Source: Falsochrobactrum shanghaiense
GTDB lineage: Bacteria; Pseudomonadota; Alphaproteobacteria; Rhizobiales; Rhizobiaceae
Assembly (NCBI RefSeq): GCF_003149535.1
Contig: NZ_QGDB01000001.1
Location: 496,001-560,000, forward strand
DNA: 64,000 bases
Reading direction: 5' to 3'
This document shows positions 50,273 to 59,743 of the stretch, piece after piece. Each line of letters begins with the position of its first letter. The stretch's first letter is position 1. The notes beneath the pieces were generated by a model. The model was not told the DNA's origin and did no database searches. It saw only the letters and a program-made list of their open reading frames with translations. The translations under genes were made by a program, and so were the position numbers.

Positions 50273-50341
50273 ACCAATTATTTTATGGCAGTATCGGACT
50301 GCCCTGTTTGACCGTTCAAACACTCCCGTGAGGGAAATGCG

Positions 50342-50977
50342 CTAATTCCTGTTTGCCGGGCCATCTCCACGATAGCGATGCAATAATTGCACCCGTTGCA
50401 CGACACCCGCTGCCGCCTGTCCATCCAGCACGGCTGCATGTATCACATTTCCGCTCCCAAATGCCAAATCCATTTCTTCTCCGCTAAAAAGAGAAAAAGA
50501 CGGGATTTGAGGGCCATCCATATGCACCACCACCCGGCGCGCCTGATCGAGCTTGCGCACACCGTCAATGGCAGCTTCCTGCGCATGGAGCACCAGCGCC
50601 GCAGCCCCGGTGCGTATCGCCTGATCGACCTTCGTCGAGCCGGAAACCACCGCACCCGCCTTGCGCGCCAGAGCCAGACTTCCAAGCGCCGATTTCGTCA
50701 GCAACCGGTCCACCAGTGCGCCGAGATCGTCCTGCGCGGTCACGCCTTCCTTCAATGCGCGCGCAAAAAGCCTGCGTTTGACCGCTTCGTCCACGAAACG
50801 CCGTTCCGCCTTCACCCAGCAGCCCCTGCCCGGCAGGTTACGCTTGAGATCGGGCACCACCGAACCGTCAGGCCCGGCCACAAAGCGGATCATATCCTCG
50901 GCAGAGCCGCTTTCGCGCGTGACGATACAGGTTCTGTCGTTCACGTCCTGTTTCTCCGCGCTGACCCGGCCCACCAT
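50342..50977 (-). CDS. YlxR (DUF448) RNA-binding protein fused to an L7Ae-like domain
   Basis: A 211-residue protein. The N-terminal YlxR domain reads RTCIVTRESGSAEDMIRFVA, then LPGRGCWVKA near residue 50. From about residue 95 an L7Ae/YlxQ-like domain follows (GSLALARKAGAVVSGSTKVD, then AAALVLHAQEA), which in Bacillus is a separate gene. In alphaproteobacteria the two are commonly fused. YlxR proteins have been tied to RNase P and translation-related regulation; the role here is not known. ATG 50977 is preferred to a TTG one codon earlier. Confidence 0.88.
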   Translation of the reverse strand: MVGRVSAEKQDVNDRTCIVTRESGSAEDMIRFVAGPDGSVVPDLKRNLPGRGCWVKAERRFVDEAVKRRLFARALKEGVTAQDDLGALVDRLLTKSALGSLALARKAGAVVSGSTKVDQAIRTGAAALVLHAQEAAIDGVRKLDQARRVVVHMDGPQIPSFSLFSGEEMDLAFGSGNVIHAAVLDGQAAAGVVQRVQLLHRYRGDGPANRN

Positions 50978-51159
50978 CAATCGCCTGCTACTCCATTACA
51001 AAACCGCTGCGGTTCCGGGCAGTTTACCCCTTTGTGAAGCAAAGAACCGCCCGGTTTATTTATTTTTTTGCATTTCCGGCATATCGGAGCTGTGCTCTAG
51101 CAGAGCCAAAGCCCCACCACAATATCAAACTCCGGATCAAACCCGGATCAAACTGTGGA

Positions 51160-51188
51160 GCCGCATCGGCGCAAAGGCGCAATGCGGC
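51160..51188 (-). terminator. Possible attenuator hairpin after nusA
   Basis: GCCGCAT / ATGCGGC with an inner GCGC / GCGC stem, 9 bases after the nusA stop. There is no T-run on the minus strand, so it is more likely an RNA-stabilising or processing stem than a terminator. Confidence 0.4.
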
Positions 51189-51197
51189 CCAACTTCA

Positions 51198-52820
51198 TCA
51201 GGAAGCGGCTTCCTCGTCGGCAGCGACGTCGTCGCCTTCCGGCTCCTCTTCGCCTTCGGCTGCCGCCAGTTCGTCTTCGGTGATCCAGCCTGCCTTCAAA
51301 CGCGCAGCCAGCACCATCTGTTCCGCATCGACGCGCGAAACATCGAACGGCGTCAGCACACCGCTATGGGTGATGGTGTCGCCATCCTTGCGCTCACGCC
51401 AGCCGACAAGATCGTCAACCGCATAACCGGCGAAGTCTTCAATGCTCTTCACGCCGTCCTCGCCCACCGCGACCATCATGGCCGTGGTGATGCCCGGCAG
51501 TTCGCGCAGTTCGTCCTCGACGCCCAGTTCCTGACGGCGGGCATCCTGCTCGCCTTCGATGCGCTCCAGATATTCGCGGGCGCGATCCTGGATTTCGCCT
51601 GCGGTATCCTCATCGAAACCGTCGATGGAAGCGATCTCGCTCAGCTCTACATAGGCCAGCTCTTCCACGGAAGCGAAGCCTTCGGAAGCCAGCACCTGAC
51701 CGACCATTTCGTCGACATTGAGCGCTTCCATGAAGAGGTTGGAACGTTCGACGAATTCCTTCTGGCGGCGCTCGGATTCCTCGTCTTCGGTGAGAATATC
51801 AATATCCCAGCCGGTCAGCTGCGATGCGAGACGCACATTCTGGCCACGACGGCCAATTGCCAATGATAGTTGGTCATTGGGGACGACAACTTCAATACGT
51901 TCCGCATCTTCATCGAGCACAACCTTAGCCACTTCCGCAGGCTGAAGCGCGTTGACGATGAAGGAAGCCGCATCCGGCGACCACGGAATGATGTCGATCT
52001 TTTCGCCCTGAAGCTCGGCGACGACCGCCTGAACACGGCTGCCGCGCATGCCCACGCAGGCGCCGACCGGATCGATGGAGGCGTCACGCGAGACAACGGC
52101 GATCTTGGCGCGCGAACCCGGATCGCGGGCGACCGACTTGATCTCGATGATGCCGTCATAGATTTCAGGCACTTCCATGGTGAAAAGCTTCGCCATGAAT
52201 TGCGGATGGGTGCGCGAAAGGAAAATCTGCGGGCCGCGCTGCTCGCGGCGCACATCATAGACATAGGCGCGGATGCGGTCGCCATAGCGGAAGGTTTCGC
52301 GCGGGATCAGTTCATCGCGGCGCACGATGGCTTCGCCATGGCCCATATCGACGATGACATTGCCATATTCGACGCGCTTGACCGAACCGTTGACGATCTC
52401 GCCGACGCGGTCCTTGAATTCATCATACTGGCGGTCGCGCTCGGCTTCGCGCACCTTCTGCACGATGACCTGCTTGGCCGACTGCGCGGCGATACGACCG
52501 AAATCCATGGGCGGAAGCTGGTCAGCGATGAAGTCGCCGATCTGCGCGTCCGGATTGCGGTCGCGCGCCATGAATAATGAAATCTGCGTGGCGTAATCCT
52601 CGACAGTCTCGACCACTTCGAGCAGGCGCTGGAGCTTGATTTCGCCGGATTTCGCATTGATGTCGGCGCGGATATTGCTTTCCTGGCCATAGCGCGAACG
52701 CGCCGCCTTCTGGATTGCATCGGCCATGGCCGCAAGGACGATCTCGCGGTCAATCGACTTCTCGCGCGCAACGGCATCGGCGATCTGTAGAAGTTCCAGC
52801 CTGTTTGCACTGACTGCCAT
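51198..52820 (-). CDS. nusA: Transcription termination/antitermination protein NusA
   Basis: Binds RNA polymerase and nascent RNA to control pausing and (anti)termination. The 540-residue protein has an N-terminal polymerase-binding domain, an S1 domain ([19 protein letters not shown]), two KH domains with [19 protein letters not shown] and [19 protein letters not shown], and C-terminal helix-hairpin-helix acidic repeats. It ends with a very acidic tail ([20 protein letters not shown]). It lies 54 bases after rimP and leads to ylxR and infB. Confidence 0.98.
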   Translation of the reverse strand: MAVSANRLELLQIADAVAREKSIDREIVLAAMADAIQKAARSRYGQESNIRADINAKSGEIKLQRLLEVVETVEDYATQISLFMARDRNPDAQIGDFIADQLPPMDFGRIAAQSAKQVIVQKVREAERDRQYDEFKDRVGEIVNGSVKRVEYGNVIVDMGHGEAIVRRDELIPRETFRYGDRIRAYVYDVRREQRGPQIFLSRTHPQFMAKLFTMEVPEIYDGIIEIKSVARDPGSRAKIAVVSRDASIDPVGACVGMRGSRVQAVVAELQGEKIDIIPWSPDAASFIVNALQPAEVAKVVLDEDAERIEVVVPNDQLSLAIGRRGQNVRLASQLTGWDIDILTEDEESERRQKEFVERSNLFMEALNVDEMVGQVLASEGFASVEELAYVELSEIASIDGFDEDTAGEIQDRAREYLERIEGEQDARRQELGVEDELRELPGITTAMMVAVGEDGVKSIEDFAGYAVDDLVGWRERKDGDTITHSGVLTPFDVSRVDAEQMVLAARLKAGWITEDELAAAEGEEEPEGDDVAADEEAAS

Positions 52821-52874
52821 AGGTCTCTCCTTGGTGACGCATCCGGTATCATCCAGATACCCGATGCCTGAAAC

Positions 52875-53549
52875 TTATTTCTTTTCCGCGCCTGCTTCAG
52901 CGGACGCGGCTTCTTGCGTATCGTCTGCGGGATCGTTGCCCAGATCATCGCCGGGAATGCGGCCCTCACGCAAAGCCCTGTCCTTGCGCAGCGCATCGCG
53001 GATCAGATCATCGGTGAGAACGAGGCGTGCATCTGAAATCAGATCGAACGGAATGCTGACCACAGGCTCATTGCCATAAGAGACCTGATCGCTTTCGATC
53101 GTGACCGATTGCGCATCGCCAATCACGATGCGACCGCGAAACTTCCGGCGTCCGGCATGCATGACCGAGGTTTCGACCTTGGCGATATGCCCTGCCCAAT
53201 CGGCGAAATCCGACCGGCGCACCAGCGGACGGTCGATGCCCGGCGAGGAAATCTCCAGATGGTATTTGCCGCTGACAGGATCTTCGACATCCAGAACCGG
53301 CGAAACCGTACGGCTTACCAGTTCGCAGTCCTCGACCGTCATGGTGCCATCGGGGCGCTCTGCCATGATCTGCAAGGTCTGGCCGTTGAGGCCGGACAGG
53401 CGAACGCGCACCAGACGAAAACCCAGCGTTTCAAGAACCGGCTCGATGATGGCTGCAACCTTGGCATCGACGCCGGTTTCGCGCAGAAAGCGCTCATCTG
53501 CGCCGGAGACCGCCGTTTGCGCTTCGTTTGTCTGATCCTGTTGCGTCAA
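52875..53549 (-). CDS. rimP: Ribosome maturation factor RimP
   Basis: Assists late 30S assembly. No ATG fits: TTG 53549, seven bases after AAAGG, gives a 224-residue protein beginning [14 protein letters not shown]. Family blocks are [37 protein letters not shown] and [20 protein letters not shown]. The C-terminal 30 residues are an acidic, Ala-rich tail beyond the usual fold. It is the first gene of the rimP-nusA-ylxR-infB operon and follows a terminator. Confidence 0.94.
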   Translation of the reverse strand: MTQQDQTNEAQTAVSGADERFLRETGVDAKVAAIIEPVLETLGFRLVRVRLSGLNGQTLQIMAERPDGTMTVEDCELVSRTVSPVLDVEDPVSGKYHLEISSPGIDRPLVRRSDFADWAGHIAKVETSVMHAGRRKFRGRIVIGDAQSVTIESDQVSYGNEPVVSIPFDLISDARLVLTDDLIRDALRKDRALREGRIPGDDLGNDPADDTQEAASAEAGAEKK

Positions 53550-53602
53550 CTCAAAACCTTTCGAAAGGGCCGATAAAGCTCTTTTACAGGGCCGCAGGTA
53601 AC

Positions 53603-53634
53603 AAAAAAGAGCGGGACCGGGTGGACCCACTCTT
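53603..53634 (-). terminator. Intrinsic terminator after trmB
   Basis: On the minus strand AAGAGTGGG pairs with CCCGCTCTT (one G-T pair) and the stem ends in a run of six T's. It separates the metK-trmB unit from the rimP operon. Confidence 0.8.
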
Positions 53635-53708
53635 GTTCAAACGACCAAGAATTTGAAACTTATATACCAGCAAGTGCTGCTTTTTTCAAGAGCCGCACCT
53701 TTATTGTT

Positions 53709-54410
53709 TCACTTTCTGACGAAAGTCAGATAGGCGGCGCGGCGGCCTTCGCGGAACGCCTTGGCCTCGTAACGGGTTCCGGGCCAGCCTTCATAGGCGT
53801 CGTTCCAGTCGGCGGGGCCTTTGGCCTGCCAGTCGAAGGCGTCGTGACGGCGGCAATGCTGGAGCGTCCAGTTGACATAGTGCTCGATGTCGGAAGCAAA
53901 GCGGAATTTTGCACCCGGTTTCAGCACCCGTGCGAAACGGTCGAGATTGGCGTCGCTGACGAAGCGGCGTTTCCAGTGGCGGCGCTTGTGCCATGGATCG
54001 GGATAGAACAGATCGATGCCCGACAATGACGCATCCGGCAGCCAGTCGAGAATTGCGGTGGCATCCTCATCATAAAGGCGCAGATTGGGACGCGGCTGCG
54101 CATCGAGCGCCGCAAGCATTTTCGCCATGCCGTTGACGAAAGGCTCGACGCCGATAAAGCCCGTCTGCGGGTATCGGCCCGTCTCGTGATGCAGATGCTC
54201 GCCGCCGCCAAAACCGATTTCCATGCGCACGGAATCGACGGGGACATCGAAAAGCGTGCGCAGATCGGCGGGAGCGGGCAGGCCCGGATCGAGCTTGAGA
54301 CGCGGCAGCAGATCGTCGAACAGTTCGTTCTGATGCGCGCGGAGCGGTTTGCCATGCCTGCGGCCGAAGAAATTTCCGGCCGCGCGTGTTGGGTGAGTTT
54401 CGCCAGTCAT
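53709..54410 (-). CDS. trmB: tRNA (guanine-N7-)-methyltransferase
   Basis: Methylates G46 of tRNA with SAM. ATG 54410 ([20 protein letters not shown]) gives 233 residues and begins eight bases after the metK stop; an upstream ATG at 54470 would overlap metK by 52 bases. Motifs are [14 protein letters not shown] for SAM and [18 protein letters not shown] for the tRNA/catalytic region. Being directly behind metK, it sits next to the source of its cofactor. Confidence 0.93.
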   Translation of the reverse strand: MTGETHPTRAAGNFFGRRHGKPLRAHQNELFDDLLPRLKLDPGLPAPADLRTLFDVPVDSVRMEIGFGGGEHLHHETGRYPQTGFIGVEPFVNGMAKMLAALDAQPRPNLRLYDEDATAILDWLPDASLSGIDLFYPDPWHKRRHWKRRFVSDANLDRFARVLKPGAKFRFASDIEHYVNWTLQHCRRHDAFDWQAKGPADWNDAYEGWPGTRYEAKAFREGRRAAYLTFVRK

Positions 54411-54418
54411 AAGGTCGA

Positions 54419-55684
54419 TCAGGCCGAAAGGGCTTTCCTGAGAGCCTTGGTCAGATCGGTCTTTTCCCATGAGAAGGAACCGTCGCGGCCCGGCTTGCGA
54501 CCGAAATGGCCATAGGACGAAGTCTTGGCATAGATCGGCTTGTTGAGATCGAGATGCTTGCGGATACCGGTCGGCGAAAGATCCATCACGCTGCGCAGCG
54601 CATCCTCGACGGCGGATTCAGCCACCTTGCCGGTGCCATGAAGATCGACATAGACCGAAAGCGGCTGGGCAACGCCGATGGCGTAGGAAAGCTGGATGGT
54701 GCAGCGATCGGCCAGATCGGCGGCAACCACATTCTTGGCGAGGTAACGCGCGGCATAGGCGGCGGAACGGTCCACCTTGGTCGTATCCTTGCCCGAAAAA
54801 GCGCCGCCGCCGTGCGGGGCCGCGCCGCCATAGGTGTCCACGATGATCTTGCGGCCCGTCAGCCCGGCATCGCCATCGGGACCGCCGATGACGAATTTTC
54901 CGGTCGGATTGATGTACCAGTTGCAATCATGCGCAATCGGAAGGCCATCCAGCGCTTCGCGGATATAAGGCTCGACCACGGAACGCACCTTTTTCGAATC
55001 CCAGCGCGCATCCAGATGCTGCGTCGAAAGGACGATCTGCGTGACTTCGGCAGCCTTTCCGTTTTCATACCGCACCGTCACCTGGCTCTTGGCATCGGGG
55101 CCGAGCGTGCCCGCCTCACCCTCGCCGCCATGGCGCGCCTGCGAAATCCGCTCAAGAATCTTGTGGGCATAATAGATCGGCGCAGGCATCAGATCGGGGG
55201 TTTCGCGGCAGGCATATCCGAACATGATGCCCTGATCGCCCGCGCCTTCCTCGCCCTGCCGGTCGGAGGCATTGTCCACGCCCTGCGCGATGTCAGCCGA
55301 TTGCGGATGCAGCAGGACGTCGATCTTGACCGTCTTCCAGTGGAAGCCGTCCTGCTCGTAGCCGATTTCGCGGATTGCCTTGCGCGCAGCCGAACGAAAA
55401 CGCGATGGATTGATGACCGGGTGGCCCGCCGCATCCTTGACGATGGAGCCGTCCTTATTCTTCTTCAGGAATGTTTCCGGCACCCGCACCTCGCCCGCGA
55501 TAATGACGCGATTGGTGGTGGCGAGCGTTTCACAGGCAATACGGACCGACCAGGGATCGACGCCTGTGCGGCGCGCTTCCTTGTAGATCATGTCCACGAT
55601 TTCATCGGAAATTCGATCACAAACCTTGTCCGGATGGCCTTCGGACACAGATTCGCTGGTGAAGAGATAAGAACTGCGCGACAC
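54419..55684 (-). CDS. metK: S-adenosylmethionine synthetase
   Basis: Makes SAM from methionine and ATP. The start is GTG 55684 after GAGGGG, giving 421 residues. Key segments are the ATP/Met-binding [20 protein letters not shown], the loop [20 protein letters not shown] and [19 protein letters not shown] with the catalytic Lys and metal ligands. The protein is longer than the E. coli enzyme because of inserts around residues 85-110 and 195-215, as in other alphaproteobacteria. A structured leader lies upstream. Confidence 0.97.
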   Translation of the reverse strand: MSRSSYLFTSESVSEGHPDKVCDRISDEIVDMIYKEARRTGVDPWSVRIACETLATTNRVIIAGEVRVPETFLKKNKDGSIVKDAAGHPVINPSRFRSAARKAIREIGYEQDGFHWKTVKIDVLLHPQSADIAQGVDNASDRQGEEGAGDQGIMFGYACRETPDLMPAPIYYAHKILERISQARHGGEGEAGTLGPDAKSQVTVRYENGKAAEVTQIVLSTQHLDARWDSKKVRSVVEPYIREALDGLPIAHDCNWYINPTGKFVIGGPDGDAGLTGRKIIVDTYGGAAPHGGGAFSGKDTTKVDRSAAYAARYLAKNVVAADLADRCTIQLSYAIGVAQPLSVYVDLHGTGKVAESAVEDALRSVMDLSPTGIRKHLDLNKPIYAKTSSYGHFGRKPGRDGSFSWEKTDLTKALRKALSA

Positions 55685-55706
55685 GGGTAACCCCTCTTGA
55701 AAATCC

Positions 55707-55798
55707 GGCGGAGCCAATGTCCGCCACGGAACACAGTAGTGCCCGGAACAGCTTCCGGGCACGGTAATGTGTTAGCCAAGTTGGGAATAAACCGTCAA
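55707..55798 (-). promoter_or_regulatory. metK promoter candidate and structured leader with two hairpins
   Basis: On the minus strand TTGACG (55793-55798) and CTAACA (55770-55775) are 17 bases apart. The leader that would follow has a perfect 10-bp hairpin, GTGCCCGGAA / TTCCGGGCAC with loop GCTG (55739-55762). A second stem, GGCGGA / TCCGCC (55707-55725), lies just before the ribosome-binding site. It does not match SAM riboswitch classes I can recall by eye; a SAM-responsive or attenuator role is only a hypothesis. Confidence 0.5.
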
Positions 55799-55853
55799 TG
55801 CATATTCTTGCCATGAAGCCGGCTTGCCGGAAAAAACTTGCCGCAGGCTGCGT

Positions 55854-56264
55854 TTATTCGCCATCGGCGAGCGACTTTACCAGATCGATGATCTTGCGGC
55901 GGACTTTCGGATCGGAAATCCGCGTGAAAGCGCGGGTAAGCTGCACGCCCTCGTTGGAATTCAGGAAATCAACGACATAAGTTGCTTCATTATCTTCGGC
56001 AAAGCCGCCCTGCCCGGCGATACCTGAACCGGGAGCATCCTCGAAGAAGAACGATACCGGCACGGTCAGGATCGACGAAATCGCCTGAAGGCGGCTTGCG
56101 CCGACGCGGTTGGTGCCTTTTTCATATTTTTGAATCTGCTGAAAGGTGATGCCAAGGCTCTCGCCCAGTTTCTCCTGACTGAGTCCCAACATATTGCGGC
56201 GAAGCCGGATGCGGCTTCCGACATGCACGTCGATGGGGTTGGGTTTTTTCTTATTCTCAATCAT
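55854..56264 (-). CDS. XRE-family transcriptional regulator
   Basis: A 136-residue DNA-binding protein. The Cro/CI-type helix-turn-helix spans about residues 17-72 (RLRRNMLGLSQEKLGESLGI, then TFQQIQKYEKGTNRVGASRL). The C-terminal half (VSFFFEDAPGSG, then VRRKIIDLVKSLADGE) matches a small regulator family widespread in Rhizobiales next to metK. Its promoter, read from the minus strand, is unusually close to consensus. Targets are unknown; metK 169 bases downstream is a candidate. Confidence 0.9.
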   Translation of the reverse strand: MIENKKKPNPIDVHVGSRIRLRRNMLGLSQEKLGESLGITFQQIQKYEKGTNRVGASRLQAISSILTVPVSFFFEDAPGSGIAGQGGFAEDNEATYVVDFLNSNEGVQLTRAFTRISDPKVRRKIIDLVKSLADGE

Positions 56265-56386
56265 TCAGCTGTGACTCCTCGCATTAGCGAGCCTTTATTC
56301 ACGCCCCGCTCATCCGAGCAGGGTTCATATTATTCAAGGTGAGAGGTAATCCGGCAATTTTGCTCAAACGAGCCTGCAACCTTAGT

Positions 56387-56415
56387 ATAACAGCTTAACA
56401 GCATTAGCATGTCAA
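56387..56415 (-). promoter_or_regulatory. Strong sigma-70-type promoter for the XRE gene, overlapping the lnt stop codon
   Basis: On the minus strand TTGACA (56410-56415) is a perfect -35 box whose TGA is also the lnt stop codon. The -10 TGTTAT (56387-56392) follows after 17 bases. A near-repeat AGCTTAAC / AGCATTAGC lies within the spacer and could be an operator. Confidence 0.7.
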
Positions 56416-58007
56416 TGAAAACGCCTGCTAAATGGCAAGCGTAACCACAAGCACGCTATCAGCAGGGTTGATAGAATCACCAGAGCCTCCCTGCCGGATG
56501 GCGACCTGCCCCAAAATGGGACATGCGCCTGCGGCAGATAGGCGTCGATCACGTCCACCGCATCGAGCGGCAGTTCCTCGGTGATTCGACCATAAGCATC
56601 CACGATGGCGGATATGCCGTTATTGGCCGCGCGCACCATAGGCAGGCCCTGCTCGACGCTTCGGATCTGCGCCTGGCGAAAATGCTGGTAAGGCCCCGGC
56701 GTATCGCCATACCAGGCGTCGTTGGTGACATTGATGATCGCGGTCGGCTTGCGGCCCGTATAGCCAAGCTCGTCGGGAAAGATCGCCTCGTAGCAGATCA
56801 GCGGCAGGAAGGTCTGCCCTTCCATGACATTGATTGCGTGCCGCGCTCTGGCCGGGGTAAAGCCGCCCGGCATTTCGACCACTTCCTGAAGGCCGAGGCT
56901 GCGCAGCAGGCGCTCGAAGGGCAGGTATTCGCCAAAAGGAACCAGATGCACCTTGTCGGAATAGTCGGTGATCCTGCCGTGGCTATTGATGGCCAGAATG
57001 GAATTATAATAGCGCGAATTGCGGCGGGGAACGGTTTCCTCGCGCACTGCGCCCGTCAGCAGAACCTGTTCATCCGTCACCATATCGGCAATGCGCGCCA
57101 GCGCGTCGGGCGTCGACGATAATATATAAGGCACCGCTGTTTCCGGCCAGACGATCACATCGGGCACCGGCCTGCCCGCCGCAGGCGGCTGTTTCGACAT
57201 GGCGATGAATTTATCGAAGATCGCGCGGCGTTCGCCATCGTCCCATTTCAGGCTTTGTGCAATGGATGGCTGCACGATACGCACCGAGAGCGTGGTTTCT
57301 TCCGCGCCCATCGGAGGCGCTTTCGCCAGCACCCATGCGCCGTAGAAGACATGGCCTGCGGCGAGGAATGCCGCAAGAAACAGCCCGCTCCGCGCCAGCC
57401 GCCCACCCGCAAGCAACGCGGGAGACGCAAAAAGAAAAACCGCCAGCACGCCCATGCCGGTCAATCCGGCAATGGCGGCCGATTGCATCAGCATCGGCGT
57501 GGGCATGAGGGCATAACCCAGCGCGTTCCACGGAAAGCCGGTAAAAAGGAAGCTGCGCAGCCATTCGGCAAGGCCGAAGCCGAAAGCCAGCGCGAGAATG
57601 CGGCCCAGCCCATCCGACCAGAACAGCCGCGCGACCATGGCGGCGAAGGCATGAAACAGGGCGAGGAAGGCCGGCAGGCCCAGAACCGCAAGCGGCAAAG
57701 CCCATGCGAATTCGTCCGCATCGACCAGAAGTGCTGCGCCGATCCACCATAAGCCCGCCACGAAATAGCCGAAGCCGAACCACCAGCCGGTGATGGCGGC
57801 AGGCAGCAAGCGGCGGATCAGGCCCTTGTCGGAATCGAACCGGCTGGCATCGATGAGCCAGACGAGAAGCGGAAAGGAAACAAAACCGGCAAAAAGAATA
57901 TCGAAGGGCGGCTGCGTCAGCGTGAGGAAGGCCCCGGCCAGAAAAGCGGCCAGCGCATGCTGCCAGCCGCTTAAGGACCTGATCCTCCCCCCCAGCCCGT
58001 TAATCAT
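56412..58007 (-). CDS. lnt: Apolipoprotein N-acyltransferase
   Basis: Inner-membrane enzyme adding the third acyl chain to lipoproteins. The 531-residue protein has about eight hydrophobic helices in the first 215 residues, then a nitrilase-like catalytic domain. The triad is Glu in VWPETAVPY, Lys in YSDKVHLVPFGEYLPFE and Cys in LICYEAIFPDEL. NVTNDAWYGDTPGPYQH is the typical C-terminal block. Its start overlaps the corC-like gene by ATGA. Confidence 0.95.
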   Translation of the reverse strand: MINGLGGRIRSLSGWQHALAAFLAGAFLTLTQPPFDILFAGFVSFPLLVWLIDASRFDSDKGLIRRLLPAAITGWWFGFGYFVAGLWWIGAALLVDADEFAWALPLAVLGLPAFLALFHAFAAMVARLFWSDGLGRILALAFGFGLAEWLRSFLFTGFPWNALGYALMPTPMLMQSAAIAGLTGMGVLAVFLFASPALLAGGRLARSGLFLAAFLAAGHVFYGAWVLAKAPPMGAEETTLSVRIVQPSIAQSLKWDDGERRAIFDKFIAMSKQPPAAGRPVPDVIVWPETAVPYILSSTPDALARIADMVTDEQVLLTGAVREETVPRRNSRYYNSILAINSHGRITDYSDKVHLVPFGEYLPFERLLRSLGLQEVVEMPGGFTPARARHAINVMEGQTFLPLICYEAIFPDELGYTGRKPTAIINVTNDAWYGDTPGPYQHFRQAQIRSVEQGLPMVRAANNGISAIVDAYGRITEELPLDAVDVIDAYLPQAHVPFWGRSPSGREALVILSTLLIACLWLRLPFSRRFH

Positions 58008-59101
58008 CCCGCCTCTTTGGAACCGGCGAGGGGATCGGGATGGGCGTTTTCGGAAGAAGGCTCCGGCGCATCGGCAGCGCCTTCGGGGCTGGTGGCATCT
58101 AACTGATGCGTCTGGGAAAGCGGCACGATACGCACCCGCTTCACACGGCGCGAATCGACGTCCAGCACCTGAAATTCGTAACCCTGCACCGCCTGCACGA
58201 GCTCACCGCGCACCGGAATGCGGCCAAGGACCGAGAAGATAAGGCCGCCGACGGTGTCGACATCCTCGCCATGCTCTCCCACCTCGAAGGAGGGACCGAT
58301 CTTTTCCACCAGTTCATCAAGCTCGACCCGGGCATCGACGATAAATGTGCCGTCGGCCTCTTCCGCGATCATGATCTCTTCGTCGTCATGCTCGTCTTCG
58401 ATGTCGCCGACGACCATTTCCACAATGTCTTCCAGCGATACCAGCCCGTCGGTGCCGCCATATTCGTCGATGACCAGCGCCATCTGGATATGGGTCGCCT
58501 GCATGCGCGCCATCAATCCGCTGGCCATCATGGAAGGCGGCACGAACAGGACCTTGCGCACCAGATTGAGCTCGCCGATCGTCCTGGACAGGTCGATACG
58601 GTTCATGTCGAAACTATCGACGCTTTTTCCTTCGGGAGCCTTGCGCGCCTGACGGGTGATATAATTGAGCACGTCGCGGATATGGATCATGCCGCGCGGA
58701 TCGTCCAGCGTTTCGGCATAGGCGGGCATGCGCGAGCGGCCCGTTTCCTCGAAAAGCTCCAGCACTTCCCAGAGCGGAGCGGAAATATCGACGGCCTCGA
58801 CATCGGCGCGCGGAATCATCACGTCCTCGACGCGGATTTCGCGCAGGCTCAGGATATTATGCAGCATTGCCTTTTCTTCAGGAGAAAAAGCGGAATCCTG
58901 CTCGCTTGCCGTGCTGGAAAGAGCGTCGGCCAGATCCTCGCGCAAAGTGGAGGACTGACGTGAGCGCATGAAAGGAAAAATATTGGACAAAAGGGATCGC
59001 TTTTCGGCCAGAGGCCGCTGCGTACTTTGTCCTTCGGGGTCTTGCGCCTCGTTCCGGCCATTATCGCCGCCGGAGCGTGAATTCGAGTTTTGGTCTGACA
59101 T
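58004..59101 (-). CDS. CorC/HlyC-type CBS-domain protein
   Basis: A 365-residue cytosolic protein, starting at ATG 59101 (MSDQNSNSRSGGDNGRNEAQ) just after the ybeY stop. Two CBS domains begin near IREIRVEDVMIPRADVEAVD-type sequence (REIRVEDVMIPRADVEAVD) and RKVLFVPPSMMASGLMARMQ. The C-terminal CorC_HlyC domain has FIVDARVELDELVEKIG and DTVGGLIFSVLGRIP. Often annotated haemolysin, but a Mg/Co efflux-related role (CorC/YbeX) is more credible. The ybeY-corC-lnt order matches E. coli ybeY-ybeX-lnt. Confidence 0.92.
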   Translation of the reverse strand: MSDQNSNSRSGGDNGRNEAQDPEGQSTQRPLAEKRSLLSNIFPFMRSRQSSTLREDLADALSSTASEQDSAFSPEEKAMLHNILSLREIRVEDVMIPRADVEAVDISAPLWEVLELFEETGRSRMPAYAETLDDPRGMIHIRDVLNYITRQARKAPEGKSVDSFDMNRIDLSRTIGELNLVRKVLFVPPSMMASGLMARMQATHIQMALVIDEYGGTDGLVSLEDIVEMVVGDIEDEHDDEEIMIAEEADGTFIVDARVELDELVEKIGPSFEVGEHGEDVDTVGGLIFSVLGRIPVRGELVQAVQGYEFQVLDVDSRRVKRVRIVPLSQTHQLDATSPEGAADAPEPSSENAHPDPLAGSKEAG

Positions 59102-59103
59102 GA

Positions 59104-59610
59104 TCAATCTGTTTCGATGTGTAAACCGGATACAGCATAAGGGTCGGGGATGGCAAGAGCATGAAGGATGTCCCGCTCGCGGCGCTCCATCTCCTCGGCT
59201 TCCTCCTCCGTCTGATGATCGTAACCCAGAAGATGCAAAAAACCATGCACAATGAGATGGGTCAGATGATTTTCAAACGGCTTGCCCTCATCGAGAGCTT
59301 CCCGCTCCACCGTTTCACGCGCGATGATAATATCGCCGAGCATGGGGCCGGGCTGGTCGCCTGCCCTAACGGGAAAGGCCGGGAAAGAAAGCACATTGGT
59401 CGGCTTGTCCTTGCCGCGCCATTGCGCATTGAGCGCCTGAATGGAAGCGTCGTCGGTGAAAACCAGACTCAATTCGCTCTCGGCGGGTTTCAGCCGGAGA
59501 TTGTCCCAGGCTGCTGCAACAGCGCGCGTCGCCAATCCCTCAAGAACGGTTTCATCCGGCCAGTTGCCGGCTTCGATCATAATGTCGATGTGGATCGTGT
59601 TGTCTGGCAC
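59104..59610 (-). CDS. ybeY: Endoribonuclease YbeY
   Basis: Metal-dependent endoribonuclease for 16S rRNA 3'-end processing and ribosome quality control. The 168-residue protein starts at GTG 59610 ([17 protein letters not shown]). The zinc site is [20 protein letters not shown] (the H3xxxH5xxxxxH motif) near residue 120. It lies between phoH and the corC-like gene, the standard phoH-ybeY-ybeX cluster. Confidence 0.95.
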   Translation of the reverse strand: MPDNTIHIDIMIEAGNWPDETVLEGLATRAVAAAWDNLRLKPAESELSLVFTDDASIQALNAQWRGKDKPTNVLSFPAFPVRAGDQPGPMLGDIIIARETVEREALDEGKPFENHLTHLIVHGFLHLLGYDHQTEEEAEEMERRERDILHALAIPDPYAVSGLHIETD

Positions 59611-59743
59611 GTCTTGCGCGGATTGCCCTGACGCAAACCGCTTATCCTTCCGCTTGTTAAAAAACTGCCCGCCTTCGGCGGACAGAATAGTGTTAAATCA
59701 TCATTCCACGGCCCGATTGCAAGGGCGATATTGGTCTTTTCGT

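Noticed and set aside
55685-55798. SAM-II or other known SAM riboswitch upstream of metK
   Set aside because: Two hairpins are present, but I could not find the conserved sequence blocks of the classes I know; kept as a finding without a class name.
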